From assembly GCA_964020085.1 (NCBI GenBank), contig OZ026600.1, positions 3,621,165 through 3,685,164 of the forward strand: a DNA stretch of 64,000 bases, written 5' to 3'. The notes under the pieces are model-generated. The model saw only the letters and a list, made by a program, of their open reading frames with translations. It was not told the DNA's origin and made no database searches. A program made the position numbers and the translations under genes. This document shows positions 22,701-35,800 of this stretch, in pieces (within the stretch, counting starts at the first letter, position 1; every line of letters begins with the position of its first letter). The DNA comes from Micromussa lordhowensis (lineage: Eukaryota > Cnidaria > Anthozoa > Scleractinia > Lobophylliidae).

Positions 22701-23810
22701 GCCGTTTCAATCGACTTCGTTTCATGCGTCTTGTAGAACCTGAAAGAGACATAGCATTGCTTGTCGTGACGCCACTGTAGTGACGACACAAATTCATGCT
22801 CGCGATAGGCGGCACATTCCGAATAAACTTCACTCTATGAACTATGCTTGTGAATTACCCATCAATAAATGGTGCATCAGGAACACTTTTGTAACAAAAT
22901 TCAGCGTTTAAGACAGTCTTTCGAGTTTCGTTTATCAGAAACTGCCTTGAGTTGTCGCTCAGTTTTCTGACGAGTAAAGATCATCAGACTAACGAACGGA
23001 TTGACTAACGAATGGATACGGCTATTAAACGCTCTAAATTAACGGGCAAGCATCGGGTGCTGACAGATTGACAAACAATACTAACGGATATGGCTAACGC
23101 TCTAACGGGCAAGCATTGCGTCGGGTGCTAATGGATGGACAAACGCTACTAACGGATATGACTAACGCTCTAACGGGCAAGGGTTGCCTGCTAACGGATT
23201 GACTAACGCTACTAACGGTTTTTATCAAATGATTCTAACGGATGACTAACGGATAGCTAACGTTTTAGCCCGTTTAACGGAAGATCGTTAGTGTACGTTT
23301 TCCCGTGGAGGGTCACAAATATCCTAAAATGTTTCTAACAAAAATGCCAAAAGTAGGGCAAAATATATCTGAAAAGTGTATTATTTTTATGGGCTTCCTT
23401 CGTATTGTCTGAGACATTTGGTGGCCCTTAAGAGATACCAGGAGATTTGGTCTGTATCTGGTAGACTCTCGGATAATCTGGGAGAGTTGGCACAAGTGAC
23501 CTTACATGACATGTACATTGTACATGTTGAGACAGAGTCCCACATTGACTTTCCTTTAAATTTATAGATTCCCAACTGGTTCCACTACAGCTGTTTCTTT
23601 AAAAAGCACAAAGTGAACACTTTCTGTGATATCAGTGGTTTTGACTCCTTACGATGGGATGACCAGGAGAAGATCAAGGAAAAAGTAGGTGGTGGAGGAG
23701 GGAAGAGCTCAGAACCTGCTGCGGCAAGCGGTGCCTCAGATGACCTGATGGTAGAGTATGCCAAGTCTAGTCGAAGTAAATGCAAGAACTGTAAAGATCA
23801 AATTGACAAG
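19776..23810 (+). CDS. PARP1: PARP1 exons 1-3: zinc finger 1
   Basis: Exon 1 begins [19 protein letters not shown] and gives the first CxxC pair (CKLC). Exon 2 is a 21-nt microexon (SPHFDGK). Exon 3 supplies [11 protein letters not shown] with the His and last Cys, completing the C-C-H-C PARP-type finger that grips DNA ends. Exon 3 then crosses a Gly/Ser linker into the start of finger 2 ([12 protein letters not shown]). The intron before exon 3 holds the CTAACG-rich transposon at 21178-23316. Confidence 0.95.
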
Positions 23811-26800
23811 GTGAGGCTTCACAAATTCTTACTATTTTATTTGTTGGTCTAAACCAAAGGCATTTAAGGTTTAAACGTTTTTTAAAAAAATAACAATGAT
23901 GCCAACCTAAGAAAAAAAAATTGAAATCTGGGAAATCACCAATTTTAGCTTCTTGACCCTAAAAAAAAAACAGTAAAGTTCCACCAATAGGGCTCCACCA
24001 ATTCAACCACAAAAATACATCAAATAACCCCAAATTCCGTCCTCCCAATTAAAATCAGCCAAATATGTCTAAAAATGTATTCTATGCACACTCCTTTTGT
24101 CCAGGAGATTTGTTGAGCCATACCAAAGACTGGGCGATTCAATCTATATCTGAGAGACTCTTGGATAAGCCAAAAGAGTTGGCATAGATGTAATAAGGAT
24201 CATTCATTCCTTTTCTTTGTCAGGGAGAACTTCGGCTTGCTAAGGTCATGGAGCCTGATGCAGAGTCTAATGCACCGGCCGGAGTCCCAATTCCATGGTG
24301 GCATCATATAGACTGCTTCATTGAAAACAAAGCTTCATTAGAAGTTGAGTCGACTGTAACAGCCGAGTCATTCTCTGGATTTACCAAACTGAAGAAAGAA
24401 GATAAAGACTTGTTGAAAAGTAAGCTTGGATCAGCGGGAAGAAAAAAGGCTGGGAAAGGAGGCAAGAGGAAAGCTCAAGCTATGGATGAAGTTGATGCAA
24501 AAAGGAAAAAGACAGAGGAAGACGATGAGATTGACAAACAGCTTAAGGTGTGAATCGCATGAGTTAAAATGTTATTGATCAATAGGCCATTTCTGAGTTG
24601 TCTATTGCCTCTGTGTCAAATCGAGTCTTTGTGCAAAACCATTCAAATGAAAATGAGTTCTGCCTACATGTACATGTACATGTATAGGTTCATTGTCATG
24701 CAAATCAAACTCATTTTCGTATGTCTTGGAAAGTTTTGCGCATGCACTCTTTTTGAAACTGAGGTACAAGGTAACTCAGATATCAGGCCTTTTTGGTACT
24801 GGAGAAAACTCAACATACTTCACAGTGCATTACTGTTCTTAACCCATTGACTCCTGTGCCGGCCGTAACCGGCCGTGCGAAAACCCACCCCCAATTTCCT
24901 GTGCCGGCCGTAAAAAAGCATGTGAGGACAAATGCCTGTCCTACCCTCCCTGAAGACATTTTGGTTCTCCTATTGTACTATTGTTGTTAAGGACAAATAA
25001 ACCAATGAAAATGGACTTTCTGAGCATATTTTTAGAGGACTTTAGGGGTCCTAGAAAGACGGGTTTTTGTCTTAAAATCACGCGCTCGAAAAGTGCAGGT
25101 AATCATGGCGCGTTGCGGACCAAGTCTACAAACTTCCAGGGTCTTGTTTTCATTCCTAAAACGGAGAAATTACTCCTTTGGCACTTAAAATGGAAAGAAA
25201 AAACATAAATCGATGTTTAGGTGGCCTTAGAGTGGAAGATCAAGGTGAATGGAACCCTCAGACCTTTCTGGTGAATAATTTTCCTTCCTTCAACCGCGGC
25301 GAAAACAAGACGATCGGGTGCGTTTTCAAGCGAGTTTTGAATACAGATCGCGGATTTAAAGCAGCTGCCTCGACTTTAGAAAACAAAAATGGTAATGTGC
25401 AGTATTAGTTCGAAGTTGAATTCAGCTTTTAGCACGATAGGAAAAGCCACGGCCGATAAAATAACGGAGCGACTTCAGAACACCCGGCCACGATTGCGTG
25501 ACATTAAACGCTTGCTCCCGCAGTCCCGAAGTCGAATAATGATGAAAGTTAAACGAGTGAAACTAATGGAATAAAATAAATATCGCATGGTTTTAAAGCT
25601 ATTGCTCCCGCAGCGGAAAAAAATGAATATGAAATGGATTTAAAAAATATTGCTCCCGCAGTCCCGCACTCCCGCAGTGGAATAAAATGAATATGAAATG
25701 GGTTTAAAAACTATTGCTCCCGCAGTCCCGCACTCCCGCAGTCGAATAAAATGAATATCAAATGGGTTTAAAACTCTTGCTCCCGCAGTCCCGCAGTCCC
25801 GCATTGGAACAAAATGAATATCAAATGGTTTAAAACTCTTGCTCCCGCAGTCCCGCAGTCCCGCAGTCCCGCAGTGGAATTAAATGGTTATGTAAAGGCT
25901 GTCAAAAGTGCTGCTCCCGCAGTCCCGCACTCCCGCAGTGGAATAAAATGAATATCAAATGGGTTTAAAAACTATTGCTCCCGCAGTCCCGCACTCCCGC
26001 AGTGGAATAAAATGAATATCACAGGCGTAACTAACTGCAAAGGAGGATGCATATAGTGTTTCAATGAATTGTGTGAATTGATATCCGATTTCAAAAACTT
26101 TTTGATTTATTTCATGCTGGGGCGGTTTGCTTTTGTCAACGGAGATTAATGAGAATGAAAATTAAACTTGTTTACAATGAATGATTGAATGAATGAACTT
26201 TATTTAAGTGTCTGAGTATTTAGCTCAATGTAAACTAATTTTGGACACTAAAATAACATGTGGGCTACAAGGTAAAATTAAAATAGGAAAATCTCGAGTG
26301 TTAAAAAGTTAATTTAAAGTTTACAATCTTTTGTTAAGAAGTTTCATCAAAAAAAATATTTACATATTTACAATAGTTGTTTTATAAATATGCCGGCGTA
26401 AACATAAACAAAGAAATGTGACAAGCGGCAAATAAAAACGGCTTTGCATTAGTCGCTTTATTTTGCGGCTTGTTAAAATTAACGAGTGTGAAGTTTTGAT
26501 CAATTTGCATTGAAACAATAACTGTGTAATGGTACAACATTTTGGGTCTTCTATATTCTGTCAGGAATATCTGTAGTTGGAGCAAGAAAATGAATGGAAA
26601 GGGAACGCAAGTTGCTATAAACTCCAGGTTTCGGCTCATGAATTATTAGAGATCGTGGTGTTTTTCTGTGTAACGCGCTTGTTTTGACTGATGGATTTTA
26701 GAACGAGGTATATTCATGCGTGGCGCTCTAGTAGATTACTCAGGACGCTTGAAAAAGTCCTTGCGATCATATGATTCATAAAGTGCGGTGGTTTATTGAA

Positions 26801-29800
26801 ATGTAAAGAAAAGGTGTTGATTTAGCATATGGGCTGCCTGCTGATTATTAGAGATCGTGGTCTTTTTACGTGTAACGCGCTTGTTTTGGCTGATGGGTTT
26901 TAAAACGAGGTATATTCATGCGTAGCGCTCTAGTAGATTACCCAGGACGCTTGAAAAAGTGCTTGCGATCATATGAATCATAAAGTGCGGCAGTTTATTG
27001 AAATGGCAAATAGAAACGGCTTTGCATTAGTCGCTTTATTTTGCGGCTTGTTAAAATTACCGAGTGTGAAGTTTTGATCAATTTGCGTTGAAACAATAAC
27101 TGTGCAATGGTACAAAATTTTGGGTCTTCTATATTCTGTCAGGAATATCTGTAGTTGGAGCAAGAAAATGAATGGAAAGGGAACGCAAGTTGCTATAAAC
27201 TCCAGGTTTCGGCTCATGAATTATTAGAGATCGTGGTCTTTTTCTGTGTAACGCGCTTGTTTGGCTGATGGATTTTAGAACGAGGTATATTCATGCGTAG
27301 CGCTCTAGTAGATTACCCAGGACGCTTGAAAAAGTGCTTGCGATCATATGATTCATAAAGTGCGGTGGTTTATTGAAATGTAAAGAAAAGGTGTTGATTT
27401 AGCATATGGGCTGCGTGCTGATTATTAGAGATCGTGGTCTTTTTACGTGTAACGCGCTTGTTTTGGCTGATGGATTTTAAAACGAGGTATATTCATGCGT
27501 AGCGCTCTGGTAGATTACCCAGGACGCTTGAAAAAGTGCTTGCGATCATATGATTCATAAAGTGCGGCGGTTTATTGAAATGTAAAGAAAAGGTGTTGCT
27601 TTAGCATATGGGCTGCGTGCTGATTACATAGAAATAAATAGTGAGAATTGGCATGGGAATAAGCGTGTGCTTTGATTAGTAGCGGCTTTGAGGCGGGATG
27701 TTAAAGTTCGCTTTAGGACAATGAAAATGTAAATAACAGTTAAGCGGGAACTTGTAGGTGCGAGATTAATAACTAACAAGAATTGGCATGGGAATTAGCG
27801 TGTGCTTTGATTAGTAGCGGCTTTGAGGCGGGATGTTAAAGTTCGCTTTAGGACAATGAACATGTAAATAACAGTTAAGCGGGAACTTGTAGATGCGAGA
27901 TTAATAACTCACAATTTGCTCTAGTGCAACGTAATATTTAAATTCCGAGGTAGCAATTTTAATTTAGTGAATTGCTGAGCTGAATATTTTGAGTGAAATT
28001 TAAAAAGTATGGTTGACAAGGCAGTTCAAGTTGCGATAGGATCAAAACGGCCTCGCCAAGCTACTCTAATTTGCGAAACCATTCCAGAAGTTCCGAAAGG
28101 TAAGGAGGAGCGGGCAACGCAGTGCGGAATTTCGCAAACAGGAAGCTATGGCCGAAACAAGCAACACAAGAAGTGGCGGTACGATGACCTGGTGAGGTTA
28201 ATGGTGGATAAAGAGATGTTGATTGACTGGTTGATTGAGGAAGGTCTAATGGCAAAGGAACGTTTGTGTCCCATGTGTGATGGTGGAATGGGCTTGGCAA
28301 GATGCGAGGATCGATCCGATTTGTTCAAGTGGGAATGTAGAAGGCAAGAAAAGGGCAAAAGACATAAGGCGGAGATTTCGATCAGGAAAGGAGGCTGGTT
28401 TGAAAAAAGCAAGATGACATTAGAAGAAATTCTTAAACTGACGTATTGGTGGTGTCAAGACCTTGATCAGGCACAGATAAAACACGAGCTAGGACTGGCT
28501 GAAAGTACCGGTGTCGACTGGGATAGCTTTTGTCGTGAAGTATGTGAAATCACTCTGCTTGAAAACAGTGAGAGACTAGGGGGAGAGGGAAAGATTGTGC
28601 AGATTGATGAAAGCAAATTTGGGAAAAGGAAGTATCATCGAGGACATCATGTGGAAGGACAATGGGTATTCGGCGGCATTGAGGAAGACAGCAGGAAATG
28701 TTTCCTAGTGGCAGTTGAGAAAAGAGATGAAGCAACACTGTTGCCTATTATACAGAAATGGATTGCACCAGGAACAATTATAGTATCAGACTGCTGGAAG
28801 GGGTATTGCAATCTGGAGAAACACGGTTATGTCCACAGAACTGTTAACCACTCCAAAGAATTTGTTAACGAAAATGGCGACAACACCAACAAAATCGAAG
28901 GTCACTGGAGACAAGCGAAATCCAAACTACCGAAATTTGGAGTTAGAAAACATCTTTTTTCTACATATTTGGCAGAATTTATGTGGAGATATATGCATAG
29001 AAACGAGGATTTGTTTGCTGTATTTTTGAATGATGTAAAAAAAATCTACGTAACCAATTAGGGACTCACAACAAAGGCACATGCTGATTAACGCATTAGA
29101 GCAAAAGATGAGTGGAAATCTTTCTGAACTGTTGTTGAAGTTGTATTTTATAAATAAATAACTGAAATTAAAATATGTGAGAAGTGTTTGATTTGCAGAC
29201 GACAGCGGGACTGCGGGACTGCGGGAGCACACTTCTTAAGTATTTCTCTTTTGTTTCCATATGCAAATATTTATTGACTGCGGGACTGTGAGAAGTGTTT
29301 GATTTGCGGACGACAGCGGGACTGCGGGACTGCGGGAGCACACTTCTTAAGTATTTCCCTTTTGTTTCCATATGCAAATACTTATTGACTGCGGAACTGC
29401 GGGAGCAGGCATTTAGTGTCACGCAATCGTGGCCGGGTGTTCTGAAGTTTAGCCAAAATAACTGCAAAACTTGAAGAGAAAAACTCACGCTTTCGCTTTT
29501 GCGTGAAAATTAATTCGAGCATGTGGTCGTGCCGCGAAGCACGTCTCTAAAATTTTGAACATTTTTGTGCTTTTAGATAAGTTGTTTTGCCTCATCTTGA
29601 ATGAAAATTTATTGTTATTGAACTTCCTGTCACGTTTCTTTCATTTGGTTGCCTATATTTGGGAATTTTAGGTTTTAAAAGTGAACAGTATTTTTGAACG
29701 CTGGAATTCTGCATATTTAATTTACGGCGAGCCCTCGTGGTTTGTTTGTTTAGTGTATTCGCTTCCCTCAAATATATTTTATCGAGTCTTGTTCAGCTTC

Positions 29801-32800
29801 TACAGAACACCTGAGGATAGAACTAAGTTGGCACTAAATTTACACAGTTGAAAAACGATTTATCTCTAAATAATTGCCTTGTTTTTGTCGTCTTATTGAT
29901 GTACATTTTTCAACTTTCTTTCGCTGCGCTGTATTATTTCGTCGGGCGGCAAACAAATTATCTGATTTCTTCTTTTTGAATTGGTTTTACGTGTGTTTTT
30001 CGCCTTTTATTTTCTGGTATTTTCTTAAATGTTCTCTGTTATAGTAAAAGAATGGAAATTCTGTTGTATTTGGTTTCGTTTCATCCTCTGAAGTAAACAT
30101 TTAACTCATTTTTGCGTATTCAATTTTCTCGCCGTTTTGTCACGCGGCAAAGAAAAAATATAATTTCTTGTTTTCTTACAAGTTATACGCATCAAGTTGA
30201 GTTCTTTTTTATGATATTTTTTACTATTTTGGCCGTTCATTTATTGAACTTTAAATAAACGAAGTCTTGAAACCTGATCTTGTGTCTGTGGTTACTGCGC
30301 ATATGGTTTATTTTTGTGCTTTCACTCGCTCTGGCATATTTCCAAAAAACGCCAGGAAATTAGGGGTGGGTCGCGGACAGTTTGATGCAGGAGTCAATGG
30401 GTTAATTCGACTATGTGACCAATAAGACCTCTAAGGGATGTCATGAGTAAGTTGAATGGTTTAGCAGAAGTCTGGTCTGACAGTGCCTTCTCGTTAAATA
30501 CATGTAGTAATCAGGGATGCAGTGCATATGTGTCAGTCACTCATTTTACAATAACTGCAGAAAGTATTGCACGCACGCTCATTGGCTAATTTTCATTGTG
30601 AATAAGTGGACAGACACATGAGTTTATAATTTATGTGATGCATCAACAAGCAAGAGCAGACAATCTTACAATTAGTTATGATCATAAAAAAAATTGATGT
30701 TAGTTTTTCATGCATCTGTCCTGTTATTGACAGTGAATTTTGTCAAAACATTGTCAAAGTAGTCTGCAGATCCACTCAGCTATTGCCTCATGGATCCACA
30801 GCTACTTTGACAATGTTGTGACAAAATTAGTGATCAATAAAAACTGACGTAATTTTGTTAAATCTACATGTACAAGTATCTGCTTTCATATAAAGAAAAT
30901 AGACTGAGATCTATATGTAGTAAAGCTATAACTTGATTGGTGATGCAGCAACAGCCTATAGCACAGTCATGTAACTGCAGTTACATGTATTTTGTTTTAA
31001 AACAATTTGTTTTACCAGGAACAAAGCAAATTGTTGTGGAAAGTGAGAGATGATTTGCAGAAGAACTGTTCCTTGCCAGAACTCAGGGAGATGCTTGAAG
31101 ACAATGGACTGAACTCGCAGGGAGGAGAAAGTTCTGTAAGTGAACAGCATTGAACAGAGAATGCTGCATACAACACTTCCCCCACTCAAGAGCTTCCGGT
31201 GATTCAACCCTAATTATTTTGCATCATGATCCCAGAGATCCGCGTATGCAGAGTTTGTGTTTTACTTAGGCATGGAAATTTGAAGCCATGCATTAATCAG
31301 AGACAACACTAATTTCAATAGGAATTTTTGTACTGGTATGGAATATTTGTTCAATTTAGACCTCGGACATTTTATTTTGAGTCAGGGAAAATTGAGATTT
31401 TGAAGAAAAGTCAGTGAAAATTGAAATTATATCACCACTGATTAATACCATTTCAGGCTGGCCATGGAAGAAACATTTTGGGTTGAACCACCATTATCTC
31501 AATGCGTTCACTATATTTTCCTTAATGAAGAAGGCGAATTTGTTCAAAACTCATCAGAATGAAGACAGTGTCATTCATTGTCTAGAATGCCTTGAATGGG
31601 TGGAAAGGACTGCAGCAAGAGAAGTCAGGAGGCTACTACTATATCTGACATTTTGTATTTAATATTTTTATCAGAGAAAAGTCAGAGAAGTTTGAAAAGT
31701 GTTGTCTGTGGTAAACATGTCTTTGTCAAGTTCTAAATGCAACCACAACAAGAGGGGTTTTGAATGATCCTTCAAAAACCATAGGTCTAACAAGAATTTT
31801 CATCAAATTTCACAGGTCTTGCAGTCTCCTTTTTTGTGCATCTCACAGTCTCTAGTTTTTCACAAAGTTGTCTCGCAGTCTCGATATTTTTTGAGGCTAA
31901 GAAAGTCTTGAAGTACTGATTTGTCTGTTTTTGTTTTATTTTATAAAAATTAATGACTTCTGAACGTCTTAGAACCTGGACATCCCAAGCTTGCATTTAA
32001 AACAGTTTGAAGTCTTGGTCTTGAAATTGAAGAAATCAGCATGTCTTGGGTTCACAAAGAATGCTAGTCTCCCCTTCTTCCAAAGTCTTGCATTTACCAT
32101 TCACTACCCCTAACAAGCAAGCATGGTAATAATCAATTTGTTTTGTTAGCTCTTGGACAGATGCGCTGATGGAATGACATTTGGAAGGTTACTTTCCTGT
32201 AAAGAATGCAATGGTGGTCAGCTTGTATATAGGTTTGTAAAAACTGAAAATGCTTCAGTGAACTGTGAAATGTTGTACATGTATGTCCTACTTGCAAGTT
32301 AAGCGATTAATTAAAAATACTATGGGATGAGTGATTCAAATTGTACAGGGTGATGCCATCTTGGTAAAAATGTCAGCATTCTTAGATCTCCTTTTCACAA
32401 ATATTTTAACAATAAAGTTTGGTGTGTGGAAATACTAGAGTTCTACATTAGACAATGAACAAATGATTGCATGACAAATTTTGCTGCAGCCATATAGAAA
32501 TGTCTGTAAATGAGCTTCCTTTCACTGTAATTGTTTTTGTAGGACAGAAGGTTATTGCTGCACTGGAAACTTAACAGGCTGGACCAAGTGCACTTTCGTC
32601 ACAAAGCAGCCCAAGCGAAATACCTGGAAAATTTCTGAGGAATTGAAGGAAGAGTCAGACTTCTTGTGAGTGTGAACGTGTTAGCAACATGTTTCTTATA
32701 AAGAGAAATGTCTTTCTTGCCGGCTGAGCTTGCGAAAGAGGCAAGAAATGAAGTTCTCTCACACTGAATGGAGATCTGGGTACGAGTGGGTGTCAGTTTA

Positions 32801-35800
32801 CATGCTTGTCACATGGTTCAGTTTTTGTTTCTTGCCTTGAAAGTGCAACAGTTTTTAATTTTGCTCTTCATTGTTCCAGTCGTTTTTTCTCGATTCGGTC
32901 AAGAAATGCCGCCAAAATCCAGAGCTAGTCGACGCCTGATGGCTCACAACGCCAGTCCGGCTAGGGAGTCGCGAAAACGCACGAGGAACGAGCGTGAAAG
33001 GTCGCACGATTGGCGCGAGTCTTCGAGAAGTTCCCGCCGTAATAAGTCTCCATCTAGTCCATCTAGGAAGGATCGCCGATCAAAATCGTCCAGCCGCTCG
33101 GACTCACCGAGCAACACACCATCTTGGGCGAAGAAAATCCTCGAGGCCCATGAAAAGAGCGAGGAACGCCTCCAAGCACTCGAACGTGAGTTAAAGTCAC
33201 GGCCAGCCACCGAACGATCTCGGGAAAAATCGCCAACCAAGCCGGACTTCAAATTCAAGAGGAATAAGATCCAGTACGAGCTGAACGAGAAGGTTCTCGA
33301 ACAACTGGACGTGGCCGCTTCTACTAGTGTCGAAGCAGAGAGAAACGAGGCTTTGGAAGAAGGTAAGAGGCTCTTAAAAGAGAGAAATAAACATATTATG
33401 TTAGCGGAAAAGTACGGCTGGGATGCTGTTGATTGCTATGTGCAGGAGCCGCTAGCAATTGATTCTGATGACGACAAACGGATCAGGCGGGCAGTTAAAG
33501 AAAGCAAAGCGCTAAAAGCGGATAACAAGAGGCCTAGAGACATCAATGCCCTTCCCACATCTGGTCCAGAGCTTTCTGTATACCTGGTGCATCTGCTGCA
33601 GACCACTAAATCATTGGCATCCATCCAGTCTGCAGCTTTTGCAGTGGCATGGGCCCACGAAAAGGCTTGTCAACCTTCGCCTTTACAGCACACCATGGTG
33701 AAACAACTCCTTGAAGCATGCAAGCGTATCCTGGGTACCTGCCCTAACAACAGAAAAACCCCACTCACAGCATCCCAAGTCAAGGATATAGTACTTCAGT
33801 TTGGCAACGGAAATCCCAGTGAGCTCCAGATAGCATGCCTCATTGCCCTAGGCTTCGCAGCATTCCTTCGTTGGGATGATCTTAAGGATCTTAGATGTTG
33901 TCATCTCCAAATGACAAGCGAGTATATGTCAATTACTCTCACCAAGAGGAAGAATGACCAGTTCAGGGAAGGTTCTCTAATCCTGGTGGCCCGCACAGAC
34001 TCTCGTACATGCCCCGTTTCGCTGACCGAAAAGTTCTTACTCACTGGACGACACAAGGGATCTGATTACCTGTTTAGGAAGGTGTGCCATACTAAATATG
34101 GCTTCTCTTTCCGTCCGCAACAGTTGACCTACTCACGGGCAACCGAGCTGTTTAAAAAGCATCTTAAAGCTATCGGGCTTGACCCCAGCCAATATGGCCT
34201 TCACAGCCTTAGATCTGGGGGAGCATCAACTGCCGCAGCAGCTGCCATCCCTGACAGACTACTGATGCGTCATGGAGGTTGGCGTTCGCAGACAGCAAAG
34301 AACATGTACATTAAAGAAACTGAACAGGCCCTTCTTGAGGTTTCAAGGGCTCTCCATCTGTAGGGAGGACAGTAACAGTTGACTCGAACTATTTTAGTTG
34401 TTGCTCGGAACTTTTTATGGCGAACCTTGATTATTTTGTTTTTACTAAGTTTCGTTTTTGCATTCAGTTAATGTTCCGATCTTGTGGGGTATTTCATTCA
34501 AGCGATGTTCTTAAACCAAGGAAATTTGTCTTAGGCTCTATACTTTTTCATCTTGTGTAATAAAGTGCTGTTGCATTTTCGTGTGGCAGGCAAATGGCAT
34601 TCGGTGTGTGAGAAATGTCTTTCTTGCCGGCTGAGCTTGCGAAAGAGGCAAGAAATGAAGTTCTCTCACACTGAATGGAGATCTGGGTACGAGTGGGTGT
34701 CAGTTTACATGCTTGTCACATGGTTCAGTTTTTGTTTCTTGCCTTGAAAGTGCAACAGTTTTTCCCACCCCCCACCCCTTATAATAGTAAAAAGTGATTG
34801 AGAGAGCAATGAGAGAACAACGAACAGTCATGATTGTCATTTTTTATTACGTATCTATGTTGCTTAGTCTTGACATAGTTGAATTTTGAATTTGTGTAAT
34901 AAAGTGCTGTTGCATTTTCGTGTGGCAGGCAAATGGCATTCGGTGTGTGAGAATCCCTTGAATACTCTGCGCAATAAATGTTCCCAATATTTTGTAAAAG
35001 CTGGGGGGGTACTACATGTACTTTTCAAATGCTAGTGAGTAGGCTTTTAGGTTTGTCCAAAGAGCAACTTGTTGATTAAGGATCAATTGCATGGCATCTT
35101 TTCTGAAATGAGCGTCGTTCAGTGGATGTCTTTGGGTCAGTGTCAGGCACCCCATAATTTGCTATAAAAATTATTAAATTATTATTATTATTATTATTAT
35201 TAACTGCTATCAATACATGTGCTACCTTTGCAGACTGCAAATGTTGAGACCATCGACATACAAATATAAATGTTCTGCCAGTTTAAAGGGTTTAAAAATT
35301 AAGCTATGACATAAATCATTACCAGTGTTGAAGGTTGTTATCTAGCATTTTGTTTAATTCAACAGGAAGAACTTCAAGTTCAAGAAAAGAGAGAGGATAT
35401 TCCCAAAAGTGCCTGATGTGCCTGTTACTTCATCTAAAGCAGTGATTAAATCTGAAGCTGTTACTTCTATGTGAGTGGAGGCATCTTGATGTGTGATAAT
35501 AGTTGCAACTGATCCTGTTTAATAGAAACTAACACTTTTGGAATAATATCTAGCAGACAGTATTTCATTTATTTCATTTATCTAGAACTACAGTTTTTCT
35601 CAAGACACCAGTTATCCAGGCAATCAAGTAGAAGTGATACATTATTTAATGTTCTTGCAATTATAGGGCTTCTCCGCTTCCTGTCGCTTCAGCTGACAAG
35701 CCACTTTCTGACATGAAATTTGCAGTCATTGGCAGACTTCAACAAAGCAAGGTACAGTACAGGAAAGATTTCAGTTTAATACAGTACTGTTGACAAGTGC

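Larger units (their letters stand above)
25473..29447. mobile_element. Merlin DNA transposon with long inverted ends
   Basis: The left end CTTCAGAACACCCGGCCACG, continuing ATTGCGTGACATTAAACG, is mirrored at 29392-29447 with few changes. Both ends run into arrays of TCCCGCAGTCCCGCAG-type units, inverted relative to each other. The interior has 600-bp and roughly 200-bp duplications, then the intact transposase gene. No target duplication is obvious. Confidence 0.7.
24839..30405. mobile_element. TTAA-flanked piggyBac-like unit enclosing a Merlin element
   Basis: TTAA then CCCATTGACTCCTG at the left (24839-24856) faces CAGGAGTCAATGGG then TTAA at the right (30388-30405). Inner similarity continues (ACCCACCCCcAATTTCCTG at both ends), giving imperfect TIRs of about 60 bp. 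TTAA target use and a CCC start are piggyBac-type features. No piggyBac transposase was recognised. The only transposase inside belongs to a nested Merlin element. Open frames at 24981-25408 match nothing known. Confidence 0.65.
32703..34953 (+). mobile_element. DIRS/Ngaro-like retroelement with split direct repeats, no reverse transcriptase
   Basis: Order A1 - coding part - B1 - A2 - B2. A1 (32703-32856) and A2 (34610-34763) are 154-bp direct copies. B1 (34553-34614) and B2 (34892-34953) are 62-bp direct copies. B1 and A2 overlap by GAGAA, and the same GAGAA starts A1 and ends B2. This is the split-direct-repeat design known from Ngaro/DIRS-group tyrosine-recombinase retrotransposons. The one gene encodes a gag-like N-terminus fused to a recombinase, and no RT or RNase H is present. 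There is no target duplication, as expected for this group. It is either an internal deletion derivative or an RT-free lineage. Confidence 0.85.

Noticed and set aside
24981..25408. Two overlapping frames that could be a piggyBac transposase relic
   Set aside because: No piggyBac motif (DDD core, cysteine-rich end) could be seen; left unassigned.
25505..26020. CRISPR-like regular repeats
   Set aside because: Eukaryotic context, repeats and spacers both conserved, and mirrored at the other transposon end: a subterminal transposon array.
26382..27217. Two conserved antisense frames (85 and 79 codons)
   Set aside because: They are similar only because the DNA is duplicated at a 600-bp offset. 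No start context or domain.
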